A DNA stretch of 17,788 nt from UMGS1502 sp045545435. GTDB taxonomy: Bacteria; Actinomycetota; Coriobacteriia; Coriobacteriales; Eggerthellaceae. The stretch is from NCBI GenBank assembly GCA_045545435.1, contig JAZQAV010000181.1, positions 1 to 17,788 of the forward strand. The letters are read 5' to 3'. Below the pieces are notes generated by a model, which did not search any database, was not told the origin of the DNA, and was given only the letters and a program-made list of their open reading frames with translations. The translations under genes and the position numbers were made by a program. Numbering within the stretch: position 1 is the stretch's first letter; every line of letters begins with the position of its first letter. Positions 6,901-13,983 of this stretch are shown here, in pieces.

Positions 6901-8247
6901 CTAGTCGAACGACACGTCCTTCAAGCGATCGAATATCTGGCCTTTGCGCGTGAGGAACGCCCAGGGGTCGAAAATCTGGTCGAGCTGTTCTTTGGTAAGG
7001 TTTGCCTCGGGATCGGCTTCCAAGCGCTCGCGGTACGTGGGCCCATCGACGGCATTTTGGATATCCTCCCACACCGCCATGGCGTTACGCTGGACAATAA
7101 GGTATGCGTCCTCGCGCGTAATGCCGGTTTGCACGAGCGCAAGAAGTACCTTCGAGCTGAAAATGAGGCCGCGCGTGCGCCACAGGTTGTGCTCCATTTT
7201 CGCGGGATAAGTGAACAGGCCGTCCAGCAGCGGCTGCATCTTTCCAAACATGTAGTCAAGCGCAATGAAGCTGTCGGCCAAAGCAACGCGCTCGGTGCCC
7301 GAATGGCTGATGTCGCGTTCGTACCACAGCGCCACGTTATCGAGCGCGACCTGCGCATTTGCCTTCACCACGCGCGAAAGTCCGCATACGCGCTCAACCG
7401 TGATGGGGTTGCGCTTGTGCGGCATTGCCGATGAGCCCTTCTGACCCTTCTTAAACGGTTCTTCGGCCTCGATAACATCGGTTTGCTGCAGGAGGCGAAC
7501 CTGCATGGCAATAGCCTCAAGCGTAGAAGCCACCACAGCGAGCGCGCACATAACCTGTGCGTGGCGATCGCGGGCGATAACCTGCGTCGAAAGCGGATCG
7601 GGCGTAAGGCCCAGCTTTTCGCAAACGTACTGCTCAACGAAGGGGTCGATGCTTGAATACGATCCCACGGCACCCGAAATAGCGCCGGTGGCAATCATGT
7701 CGCGCGCCTCCTGCATGCGCTTAAGGTCGCGCGCAAGCATCCAGGTCCAGCTTCCAAACTTCATGCCAAACGTCATAGGCTCGGCGGAAATGCCATGCGT
7801 GCGGCCCACGCACAGGGTGTCTTCGAACTCAAACGCGCGGCGCTTGCACACGTCGCCCAGCTTTTTAATGTCGTCGATGATAATGTCGCACGCTTGGGTA
7901 ATTTGATAGCAAAGCGCCATATCGCCCAGGTCGGACGAGGTCATGCCGTAATGCACCCAGCGGCTGGGCTTCTCTTCGCCTTCGGGGATGTCGGCGTCAA
8001 TGTACTCGGCCATGTTGGTGAGGAACGAGATAACGTCGTGGTTCGTGGTTTTCTCGATCTCGTCGATGCGCTCAATGGTGAAATTGGCATGCTCGCGAAT
8101 CCAAGCGGCCTCTTCTTTGGTGATGCCCGCCGCGCCCAGCTCCGCCTGCGCTTCGCATGCAAGGATTTCTATTTCCTTCCAGATAGCGAATTTGTTCTGC
8201 GGTTCCCAAATGGCACCCATCGCGGGCCGCGTGTAACGATCGATCAT
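6901..8247 (-). CDS. purB: Adenylosuccinate lyase
   Basis: The enzyme cleaves fumarate from SAICAR and from adenylosuccinate, acting twice in purine synthesis. The protein has 448 residues, a usual length for the bacterial form. Visible landmarks are RYTRPAM at the start, HYGMTSSD (99-106), GRTHGISAEPMTFG (148-161) with the catalytic His, and the fumarase/aspartase signature GSSAMPHKRNP (271-281) carrying the catalytic Ser loop. The ATG at 8247 is preceded by an AGGAAGGAAG ribosome-binding site. It lies 108 bp after the TrkA pair in the same direction and converges with the exported-protein gene. Co-transcription with the TrkA genes is possible, as no clear terminator separates them. Intact. 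Confidence 0.98.
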   Translation of the reverse strand: MIDRYTRPAMGAIWEPQNKFAIWKEIEILACEAQAELGAAGITKEEAAWIREHANFTIERIDEIEKTTNHDVISFLTNMAEYIDADIPEGEEKPSRWVHYGMTSSDLGDMALCYQITQACDIIIDDIKKLGDVCKRRAFEFEDTLCVGRTHGISAEPMTFGMKFGSWTWMLARDLKRMQEARDMIATGAISGAVGSYSSIDPFVEQYVCEKLGLTPDPLSTQVIARDRHAQVMCALAVVASTLEAIAMQVRLLQQTDVIEAEEPFKKGQKGSSAMPHKRNPITVERVCGLSRVVKANAQVALDNVALWYERDISHSGTERVALADSFIALDYMFGKMQPLLDGLFTYPAKMEHNLWRTRGLIFSSKVLLALVQTGITREDAYLIVQRNAMAVWEDIQNAVDGPTYRERLEADPEANLTKEQLDQIFDPWAFLTRKGQIFDRLKDVSFD

Positions 8248-8305
8248 ACAGCTTCCTTCCTCGCCGTTGCTTTGCTCTCAAAGCGCTCATCGCGCCGAAA
8301 ACGCT

Positions 8306-8339
8306 CGATGCGCATCGCGGACTCTTTGCGCACGATGCG
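8306..8339. repeat. Palindrome and overlapping hairpin upstream of purB
   Basis: CGATGCGCATCG (8306-8317) is a perfect 12-bp palindrome 59 bp upstream of the purB start. Its right half can instead pair with CGATGCG at 8333-8339, giving a 7-bp stem around 15 bases. The two pairings exclude each other. There is no T-run, so this is more likely an operator or leader fold than a terminator. Confidence 0.4.
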
Positions 8340-8355
8340 TGAACATGCTCTCATC

Positions 8356-9027
8356 CTACAGCGCGCGTATGGTTGCGCGCACGTCATCAAGAATACCGCT
8401 GTCCGCTACCACAATTGCCTTGTCGCCAGGGAACAAGCGCGTATTTTCCGTAACGACCTGCACGTCGTCGTCGCCTTCCACTGCGGCAATCAGCGAACCC
8501 TCGGGAAGCGCAACGTCGCTTATGGCCACGCCTTCGTTTGCATCGTGCTCGCGGAAACGCGGAACCGTTACCGAAATAAGAACAACGTTACCATGCGTCA
8601 GCGTTGAAACAACCGACACGCTGCCCAGCAAGGCCTCTTCCTCAATAAGGCTAGCGGTAAGTTCGGTTGAAGAAATTGACTCGATGTCAAGCGCGCGGAA
8701 GATGCGCAGGTTCTGCGGTGAGTTCACGCGCGCAATGCAGCGCGGCACGTTGAATACGCGCTGGGCAATTTCGCATGACACCAAGTTGTTGTCGTCTTGG
8801 CCCGTTGTGGCCACGAACACGTCCGCTTTGCGAATGCCGGCGTCCTCCTGGTAGCGCGAGTCGCAGCCGTCGCCACGGATAATAAGATAGCGCCCTTGCA
8901 GCAGCATGGACAAACGGTCGGCAACCTCGGGATCGCGCTCAATGATGGCAACCTCGTTGCCGCTCTTCAGCAAAACGCGAGCTAAGTACTCGCCCACCTT
9001 GCCGCCGCCGGAAATAACTACGTACAT
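8356..9027 (-). CDS. TrkA/KtrA-type potassium-transport regulatory protein, downstream copy
   Basis: A 223-residue cytoplasmic RCK protein that would gate a potassium channel or transporter in response to nucleotides. The N-terminal Rossmann domain (about 1-120) has the dinucleotide motif GGGKVG (7-12) and an acidic residue in AIIERDPE after strand 2. A TrkA-C domain (about 135-220) follows. The ATG at 9027 has a strong GGGAGGA site three bases upstream. It follows the second TrkA gene by 9 bases, so they form an operon. The pair resembles the CeoB/CeoC (TrkA/TrkB) arrangement of actinobacteria. No membrane subunit is present in the window. Confidence 0.9.
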   Translation of the reverse strand: MYVVISGGGKVGEYLARVLLKSGNEVAIIERDPEVADRLSMLLQGRYLIIRGDGCDSRYQEDAGIRKADVFVATTGQDDNNLVSCEIAQRVFNVPRCIARVNSPQNLRIFRALDIESISSTELTASLIEEEALLGSVSVVSTLTHGNVVLISVTVPRFREHDANEGVAISDVALPEGSLIAAVEGDDDVQVVTENTRLFPGDKAIVVADSGILDDVRATIRAL

Positions 9028-9036
9028 GAATCCTCC

Positions 9037-9696
9037 CTAACGCTGGATATAAGTAGAGAACTCATCGAGCAAATCGTTGCGCACGCAGGCAAGCACCAAG
9101 TCGCCATGATACAAAACCGATTCGCGCGCCGGAATGGAAGAAATGGAGCCGTCCGAGCGTTCGAACGCAATGATGCGAACATCGTGCTCGCGCTCAAGCT
9201 CGGCCACATGGATGGACTGTCGATTGCGGCTTTTAAGGTCCAGCGAAAAACGCAGGACCTCGTAGTCGCCAAACGTTTCAATGTGCGAGCCGTGGCCCGA
9301 CATAACCTTTCCAAAGGCAACTTCGGCAACCAGGGTGGTACCGCACACGTAGTCAATGCCAAGCTGCATATACGCACGCTCGTGCTCGGGATTGTACAGG
9401 CGGGCAATAACGTGCGGAACGTCGAACAAACGGCTTGCAACCTCGGTGATCATAAGGTTGGCGTTGTCCGATTCGGTAACCGCCGCCAACGCGTCGCAAT
9501 CCTCGATGCCTGCCTTGATGAGGGTTTCCTCGTCAAAACCCAGGCCTTGCACCACGGAACCGTTGAACATGCGGCCCAAATTGTCAAAGGCCTCGGGATT
9601 CTTATCGATAACGCAAACATTGTCCCCGTTGTTCGAGAGCATGTTCGCCAAACGAGAACCCACGCGCCCGCATCCAACAACGATAACGTTGTTCAT
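9037..9696 (-). CDS. TrkA/KtrA-type potassium-transport regulatory protein, upstream copy
   Basis: A 219-residue RCK protein homologous to its neighbour but clearly diverged. The Rossmann domain starts at once with MNNVIVVGCGRVGSRLANM (glycine motif at 8-13) and has Asp at the end of strand 2 (VIDKNPE). The TrkA-C domain occupies about 130-219. The ATG at 9696 was chosen because GGAAGGA lies about 5 bases upstream and the fold starts there; 15 more open codons upstream are not family-like. It is the first gene of the TrkA pair. The two copies probably form a heteromeric ring, as in paired actinobacterial systems; that is inferred from family knowledge. Confidence 0.9.
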   Translation of the reverse strand: MNNVIVVGCGRVGSRLANMLSNNGDNVCVIDKNPEAFDNLGRMFNGSVVQGLGFDEETLIKAGIEDCDALAAVTESDNANLMITEVASRLFDVPHVIARLYNPEHERAYMQLGIDYVCGTTLVAEVAFGKVMSGHGSHIETFGDYEVLRFSLDLKSRNRQSIHVAELEREHDVRIIAFERSDGSISSIPARESVLYHGDLVLACVRNDLLDEFSTYIQR

Positions 9697-9834
9697 AGCA
9701 GTCCTTCCCTGCAACAAGCCCTGCTGCGCTTTTGCACGCAAGCTACCGCACCGCGCCTAACGCGGTAACGCGCTTATTGTCTCACAGTGGAAAAGATTGG
9801 CAAACGCGACCACAAGAAATGTCGTGATGAAGCC

Positions 9835-10626
9835 TTAAATGATCTCCATTTGCGCAAGGGTGCGTGAGTACCACGACTGCCACGTGGGCGGGCAGTACGA
9901 TTGCGCACCGGCAGGCGTGATGGAGTAGCCATAGCCAGCGGCCAAGCCTGCCACATGGGCGTTAATGGCCTCTTCCCAGCTGGACCAACCCGTTGCGCCC
10001 CAGCCCCACGCATTGTAGGGACGGAAGCACGCGGAACCCTTTCCGCTTTCGGTGCTGGAAATGGCGGGTGAGAAGCGCGGGTCAACGTGGTTGTCCCATG
10101 CTGCCTTGGCAAAGGTGGCGCCATAGCCCTCCAAAGGAGATCCGGCCAGATACGCATCGATGCGCGCCGTCCACTCCTCAAGGAACGCGGCCTCGCCGGA
10201 GGACCAATCAACCTCGCTGAGGTTGGCGGCGGCGGGAGCCGATGCCGTGTACGCAGCCTGCGCCTCTTCGGCTGCGGCTATGGCAGCAAGCTCAGCTTGG
10301 CGGCGCTGCTCTTCGGCGATGCGCTCTTCTTCTTCGATGGTGGCTATGCCAGCGGAAATGTTAATGGATGAGGTGCTCACCAGAACCGAATCTTCGTAAA
10401 CCATGTCTTCGGAAGCGGAACCGAACGAGCCGCGCGGCGTTGTAGCGGCATTGGCGGTTGCTTGCGTTGTTGCCGCATCGATTCCGAAGGATTCCCAGTT
10501 CTCGGGAGCGTTGTCGGCTGAAGCGATGCTGGTAGTTGCCCAAAAGCACACCAACACGGAGGCAACGGCAACGAATAGCATCGCTGTCGCCAAGGGAAGT
10601 CTGCGTTTTTTAGCGCTCGAACCCAC
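9835..10626 (-). CDS. Secreted lysozyme-like cell-wall hydrolase
   Basis: From the GTG at 10626 the protein has 263 residues. It has a classic signal peptide: basic KKRR, a hydrophobic core at about 10-31, and a likely cut after ASA near residue 37. A low-complexity Thr/Ala/Ser region follows, then a Glu/Arg/Ala-rich coiled-coil stretch (about 96-128). The C-terminal domain (about 140-263) looks like a lysozyme or glucosaminidase fold: VDPRFSPAISSTESGKGS with a likely catalytic Glu193, then CFRPYNAWGWG, WSSWEEAI and YCPPTW. Two Cys (200 and 245) could form a disulfide. The GTG start has AAAAAAGGAG eight bases upstream (10635-10644), whereas the ATG at 10656 has none. It probably cuts peptidoglycan glycan chains. 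Confidence 0.82.
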   Translation of the reverse strand: MGSSAKKRRLPLATAMLFVAVASVLVCFWATTSIASADNAPENWESFGIDAATTQATANAATTPRGSFGSASEDMVYEDSVLVSTSSINISAGIATIEEEERIAEEQRRQAELAAIAAAEEAQAAYTASAPAAANLSEVDWSSGEAAFLEEWTARIDAYLAGSPLEGYGATFAKAAWDNHVDPRFSPAISSTESGKGSACFRPYNAWGWGATGWSSWEEAINAHVAGLAAGYGYSITPAGAQSYCPPTWQSWYSRTLAQMEII

Positions 10627-10671
10627 TCCATGTACTCCTTTTTTGCCGAGAAACATGCATTTGAGCGCACA

Positions 10672-10697
10672 AAACCGCCACCGCCCATTCGGGCGGG
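10672..10697 (-). promoter_or_regulatory. GC-rich hairpin in the hydrolase leader
   Basis: CCGCCC (minus strand, 10696-10691) pairs with GGGCGG (10686-10681) across a four-base loop. A second GGCGG just downstream offers an alternative pairing, and TTTT follows at 10674-10671. It lies 54 bases before the GTG start. It could be an attenuator-like leader element; I see no match to the c-di-AMP (ydaO) riboswitch core that controls many wall-hydrolase genes. Confidence 0.35.
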
Positions 10698-10772
10698 ACA
10701 GCTAGCTATGATTAGGTGGAATATTTGCTGTCGTTAGCGCGGCGTTCGAAAACGCATATTTCTGTAGGAGGT

Positions 10773-10802
10773 ATTTTACCCTAGTTGATTTAAAAAACGC
10801 AA
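10773..10802 (-). promoter_or_regulatory. Candidate promoter of the wall-hydrolase gene
   Basis: On the minus strand TTGCGT (10797-10802) and TAAAAT (10773-10778) are spaced 18 bp in an A/T-rich stretch. This would give a leader of about 140 bases. The match is moderate. Confidence 0.28.
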
Positions 10803-10955
10803 AAAAATATGGAGTGGCCCTTCATGGTTTGTTCGTTTTCGCGCATTTTGCAGCTCTTTTCCAAGGTAGAGAGCATGTTGGCATGTTGTGAAAAAAAATT
10901 GCGAAAAACCTCTCCGGAACAGGCGCTACCGAAGCGGCCAAACTGCCCTTGCCTC

Positions 10956-11029
10956 CTGCGCGCATCTCCATCTGGTACCACTGCGCGCCCCTTTATCTGG
11001 CGCCCCTGCGCGCCGCACAACGCTTATTA
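10956..11029. repeat. 25-bp tandem repeat after the PspC gene
   Basis: CTGCGCGC occurs at 10956-10963, 10981-10988 and 11006-11013, exactly 25 bp apart. The first two units also share ATCTGG at matching positions. On the minus strand the array begins about 20 bases past the PspC stop (11034). It may be a degenerate tandem duplication in the 3' UTR. Confidence 0.65.
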
Positions 11030-11033
11030 CCAG

Positions 11034-11837
11034 CTAGAGCCCTGGCCCACGCAGCGTCAAGCGATTCCCATCGGGGCCCAGAAGGATAAGATCGTCCATA
11101 TAACCGGGCACCCCGAACGAGGTGACCGTCACAATGCAAAATGCCAAGAACAGCAAAAGCGCCAAAAACGCCAGCGGCGATACGCGTTTGTATACGCCAA
11201 GCGCAAACAACACGGCGGCAAGCGTGGGGACAAGCCACAGCGAACTCAATGCGTACGCCAAGGTTAACGGCGAATAAAAGCCCAGGCTAATGGGCATAAT
11301 GGTCCATCCGAACACCGCCAGTGCCGCCCCGCCGATATGCCAGAACACGCTTAGGTCGCGCGCGATGGGAACCACCATAAGCGACAATCCCGCAATAATA
11401 AGCACGCTCGGCCAGTACTGCCACCAGTACGTCCCTTTCACAAAAGGACACACCAAGTTGGAGACAACGAAGAACAAAAGCAGCAGCGCAATTGCCATCA
11501 CAATGCGAATGGAAACGTTAACGCCCTCTTCATGGTAAGCCCCGTCGCGTTCGTCAACCGATTTACCCCGCGCCTGGGCACATTCCACACAGCCGTACGT
11601 CGACGACTGAACGCTCTCCGGCTCTACGTCGTAAGGGATGCGCTCAGAAGGCGCGAGCGGAAGCGCGATCCACATAATGGCATAGGCGATGCTGCCAATC
11701 CCAAACGTTGACAGCGCAATAAGAATCGCAAGGATGCGGACAACTATGGGGTCGCAGTTGTAGCGCTCGGCCAAACCGGCGCACACACCGCCGATGTAGC
11801 CACCACGTGAGCGATATAGTTTTCGAACTGCTTCCAC
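11034..11837 (-). CDS. PspC-domain integral membrane protein
   Basis: The N-terminal 62 residues match the PspC domain: RKLYRSRGGYIGGVCAGLAE, DPIVVRILAIL and a hydrophobic helix ending AYAIMWIALPLAP. PspC proteins respond to envelope stress. A hydrophilic linker (about 64-107) contains a CxxC pair (Cys83, Cys86). About five further helices follow (about 110-130, 140-157, 165-187, 190-214, 220-240), with a short polar tail. In all, 267 residues. The start is GTG at 11837, preceded by AGGTGG at seven bases; the ATG just upstream is out of frame. It lies 85 bp after the CorC-like gene in the same direction, so the two may be co-transcribed. The CxxC could bind metal or be redox-active. The C-terminal membrane module is not assigned. 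Confidence 0.88.
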   Translation of the reverse strand: MEAVRKLYRSRGGYIGGVCAGLAERYNCDPIVVRILAILIALSTFGIGSIAYAIMWIALPLAPSERIPYDVEPESVQSSTYGCVECAQARGKSVDERDGAYHEEGVNVSIRIVMAIALLLLFFVVSNLVCPFVKGTYWWQYWPSVLIIAGLSLMVVPIARDLSVFWHIGGAALAVFGWTIMPISLGFYSPLTLAYALSSLWLVPTLAAVLFALGVYKRVSPLAFLALLLFLAFCIVTVTSFGVPGYMDDLILLGPDGNRLTLRGPGL

Positions 11838-11922
11838 CGCACATCCACCTGCGTTAATGCGTATAACAATCGCACGGACGCACCTTCAGGCACATGGGCG
11901 CGCCGTCTTGCAAGGGCATCGC

Positions 11923-12765
11923 TTACTGATTGGCGGGGGCGTCCTGCTGGTCGCGCACAACGCGAACTGCCTGGATGCGACGTCGGCGCATATCCTGCAC
12001 CTTGAAGCGGAACCCCTTAATGGAGAACTCGTCCCCCACCTGCGGAACCACATCGACGGCATCAATGAGCCAGCCTGCGATGGTCTCGTACTGATCGGAA
12101 GCCTCAACCGGCCAACCCAGCTCGAGAGCATCCTCTATGGGCAAACGCCCATCGGCAATCCATTCATTGTCAGACAACTGCGTAAGATAGCTGTCAACCA
12201 AATCGGTTTCGTCCACTATCTCGCCCACGATTTCTTCCACGATGTCCTCGACCGTAATTAAACCATCGGTTCCACCGTACTCGTCAACGACTATGGCCAT
12301 CTGTTGCCTATTCGTTTGCATTTCAGAGAGCAACGGGAACAGGTCTTTGGTTTCGGGTACAAACAGCGGTTCGTACGCGTAGGCATTAATGGGCTCGTCA
12401 AAGCGGCCGTCCATGACCGCGGGGATTAAATCTTTGTAATACACGATACCCACAATGGTATCCAAATCCTCATGGAAAACCGGCAAACGCGAATAGCCGG
12501 TACCCTGCATGCGCTCAATCGCGTTTCGAACGGTTTCGTTGTCTTCTACGCCTATGATGTCAACGCGCGGCGTCATGATCTCGCTGACGGTCATATCGTC
12601 AAGACTGAGGATTTCACCGATCATGCGCTTTTCGTCGTCGAGCAACTCATCGGCGTCGTCAACGAGCTCGCGTATTTGTTCCTCCGAAATCTGCTGGTGC
12701 TTCTTGTTGCGGCCGAACGCATGCTTCAGGCCACCCAAAAACCCTTGTTCAGACTTGTCATTCAT
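11923..12765 (-). CDS. CorC/HlyC-family CBS-domain protein
   Basis: This 280-residue protein has no membrane helices and matches the cytoplasmic module of the CorC/HlyC (TlyC) family. An acidic N-terminal helical part is followed by two CBS domains (about 60-115 and 125-182) containing MTPRVDIIGV, GYSRLPVF and the family signature DEYGGTDGLITVEDIVEEIVGEI, then a CorC_HlyC transporter-associated domain (about 195-272). The usual DUF21 membrane domain is absent, as in CorC. Such proteins are linked to Mg2+/Co2+ efflux or ion homeostasis; the haemolysin name is historical. The ATG at 12765 is the only plausible start because an in-frame stop lies four codons upstream, yet the nearest AAGGAG is 15 bases away. 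A strong promoter lies just upstream. Confidence 0.9.
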   Translation of the reverse strand: MNDKSEQGFLGGLKHAFGRNKKHQQISEEQIRELVDDADELLDDEKRMIGEILSLDDMTVSEIMTPRVDIIGVEDNETVRNAIERMQGTGYSRLPVFHEDLDTIVGIVYYKDLIPAVMDGRFDEPINAYAYEPLFVPETKDLFPLLSEMQTNRQQMAIVVDEYGGTDGLITVEDIVEEIVGEIVDETDLVDSYLTQLSDNEWIADGRLPIEDALELGWPVEASDQYETIAGWLIDAVDVVPQVGDEFSIKGFRFKVQDMRRRRIQAVRVVRDQQDAPANQ

Positions 12766-12786
12766 GCCGATAGATCATAGCTCCTT
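12766..12786 (-). promoter_or_regulatory. Unusual ribosome-binding site and six-codon leader frame
   Basis: AAGGAG (12781-12786) lies 15 bases from the CorC-like start (12765), further than normal. An out-of-frame ATG at 12778-12776 opens a six-codon frame whose TGA lies four bases into the coding start (ATGAATGA). It is only 2 bases from AAGGAG, which is too close. The frame could couple translation, or the long spacing may simply work. Confidence 0.3.
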
Positions 12787-12816
12787 GTTGCGCGTTCATG
12801 CGATTGTAGGATTCTA

Positions 12817-12845
12817 ATTATACCCATCATGCAAACAAATCTGAA
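12817..12845 (-). promoter_or_regulatory. Promoter of the CorC-like gene
   Basis: On the minus strand a consensus -10 TATAAT (12817-12822) lies 17 bp after TTCAGA (12840-12845; four of six match TTGACA). Transcription would start near 12810 with a leader of about 45 bases. The -35 abuts the cydB terminator hairpin. Confidence 0.6.
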
Positions 12846-12867
12846 ATTGGCGCATCCAACGCCAATT
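12831..12867 (-). terminator. Terminator of cydB, overlapping its stop codon
   Basis: An 8-bp perfect stem (12845-12852 with 12860-12867) closes a seven-base loop. The cydB stop codon is partly inside the stem. On the minus strand it is followed by the T-rich TCAGATTTGTTTG. A compact terminator with a moderate T-run. Confidence 0.6.
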
Positions 12868-13903
12868 AGTTTTCCTCTGCCTCGTCTTCGGGCAATCGTC
12901 CGCGAAACGCGTGATAGGCAAACACATGGTAGGCAATAACCAGCGGTACTCCGATGGCGGCAATCACGGTCATGGCCGAAAGCGTGGCCTGCGACGAAGC
13001 CGCATTCGCGATGCCGATTGACGGGCCAATGCTGTCCGGAGACGCCACCACTAAATTGGGGAACATCGTGAAGGCGCACAGGAACACCAAAAGCATTGCA
13101 GCCAGCGCTTGAACAGCGAAAACAGATAAATCGTTGTGCTTTTCCCGCCCAAGGATAAAGCACACCGCCATGCACACCATAAAGCCGCCCGCGCAGCTGA
13201 AGCGCAGAATGCTCAACGCGGGATCCATGTCGGGCTGAATAAGGAAATGACCGTACAACGAGATGCAGCCAAACAGCGCCACGTCAACTATGATCAGCAC
13301 ACGGCGGTAGGCCTGCGCGCGCATGCGCAATTCGCTTCGTTTTGGCGCTTTCAGCGCAAGCCATGCGCAGCCGGCAGTAAGCATCATGGAGCAGCCCAGC
13401 AATCCGCACAACAACGTGAAGGGCGAGATAAGACCAAGCAGCGGAACGCCTATGTAGTCGCCCGCAGCGTTCATAGGGATGCCCACGTAAATGTTGCCCA
13501 CCGCGACGCCATACAAAAGTGCCGGGAGCAGCGATCCTGCAAAGAGCAGCACATCCCAAAGTTTGGCGTACTTTTCTTCATGCTCGCGGAAATCCAGCGA
13601 AACCGCGCGCAAGATGAGGCCGAAAAGCACCAACATGATGGCCAGGTAAAAGCCAGAAAACGTGGTGGCATAGGCAGGGGCGAACGCCGCAAAAAGCGCG
13701 CCGCCCGCGGTGAGCAGCCATACCTCGTTGCCATCCCAAACAGGCCCAATAACGCGCCTGCAAACTGCTTTCTCACGCTCGTTCTTCGCGATGAACGGGT
13801 ACAGCATCCCCACGCCCAAATCGAAACCGTCAAGGGCGAAGTAAACTGCTATCAGCAGAAATATGAGGAAATACCAGAGTATTTGGAGCGCTGTAAAGCC
13901 CAT
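12866..13903 (-). CDS. cydB: Cytochrome bd ubiquinol oxidase subunit II
   Basis: CydB is the smaller membrane subunit of bd-type quinol oxidase, which reduces O2 to water in the cytoplasmic membrane. The 345-residue protein has about eight or nine helices and clear family features: an ILWYFLIFLLIAVYFALDGFDLGVGML start, GPVWDGNEVWLLTAGGALFAAFAPAYA, and FSGFYLAIMLVLFGLILRAVSLDFR. The ATG at 13903 begins the expected protein, with GAGAGG about 10 bases upstream; 37 further upstream codons are not family-like. It starts 80 bp after hypD in the same direction and may be read from the hyp transcript. The partner gene cydA is not in the window on either side. Intact. Confidence 0.95.
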   Translation of the reverse strand: MGFTALQILWYFLIFLLIAVYFALDGFDLGVGMLYPFIAKNEREKAVCRRVIGPVWDGNEVWLLTAGGALFAAFAPAYATTFSGFYLAIMLVLFGLILRAVSLDFREHEEKYAKLWDVLLFAGSLLPALLYGVAVGNIYVGIPMNAAGDYIGVPLLGLISPFTLLCGLLGCSMMLTAGCAWLALKAPKRSELRMRAQAYRRVLIIVDVALFGCISLYGHFLIQPDMDPALSILRFSCAGGFMVCMAVCFILGREKHNDLSVFAVQALAAMLLVFLCAFTMFPNLVVASPDSIGPSIGIANAASSQATLSAMTVIAAIGVPLVIAYHVFAYHAFRGRLPEDEAEEN

Positions 13904-13983
13904 AGCGCAGCCGCCTCTCGTCGCAAACCACCTTTGCGTGACGCGACGCACTGCACCTTGCACATGCGCGAACGGCAGGTACG

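Larger units (their letters stand above)
10627..11033. other. Gene-free leader and promoter region of the wall-hydrolase gene
   Basis: About 400 bases without a convincing gene. It holds the hydrolase ribosome-binding site, a GC-rich hairpin, a candidate promoter, an A/T-rich stretch (10758-10860) and, nearest the PspC gene, a 25-bp tandem repeat. A 76-codon minus-strand frame (10790-11020) begins with TTG, lacks a ribosome-binding site, and is treated as chance. Confidence 0.55.

Noticed and set aside
10627..10802. c-di-AMP (ydaO) riboswitch before the wall hydrolase
   Set aside because: Expected from gene type, but the conserved GGGGGACCC-like core is absent and the leader is too short.
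10790..11020. 76-codon minus-strand frame in the gap before the wall hydrolase
   Set aside because: It starts with TTG and has no ribosome-binding site. It overlaps the 25-bp repeat and the A/T-rich promoter region, and has no hydrophobic or domain pattern.
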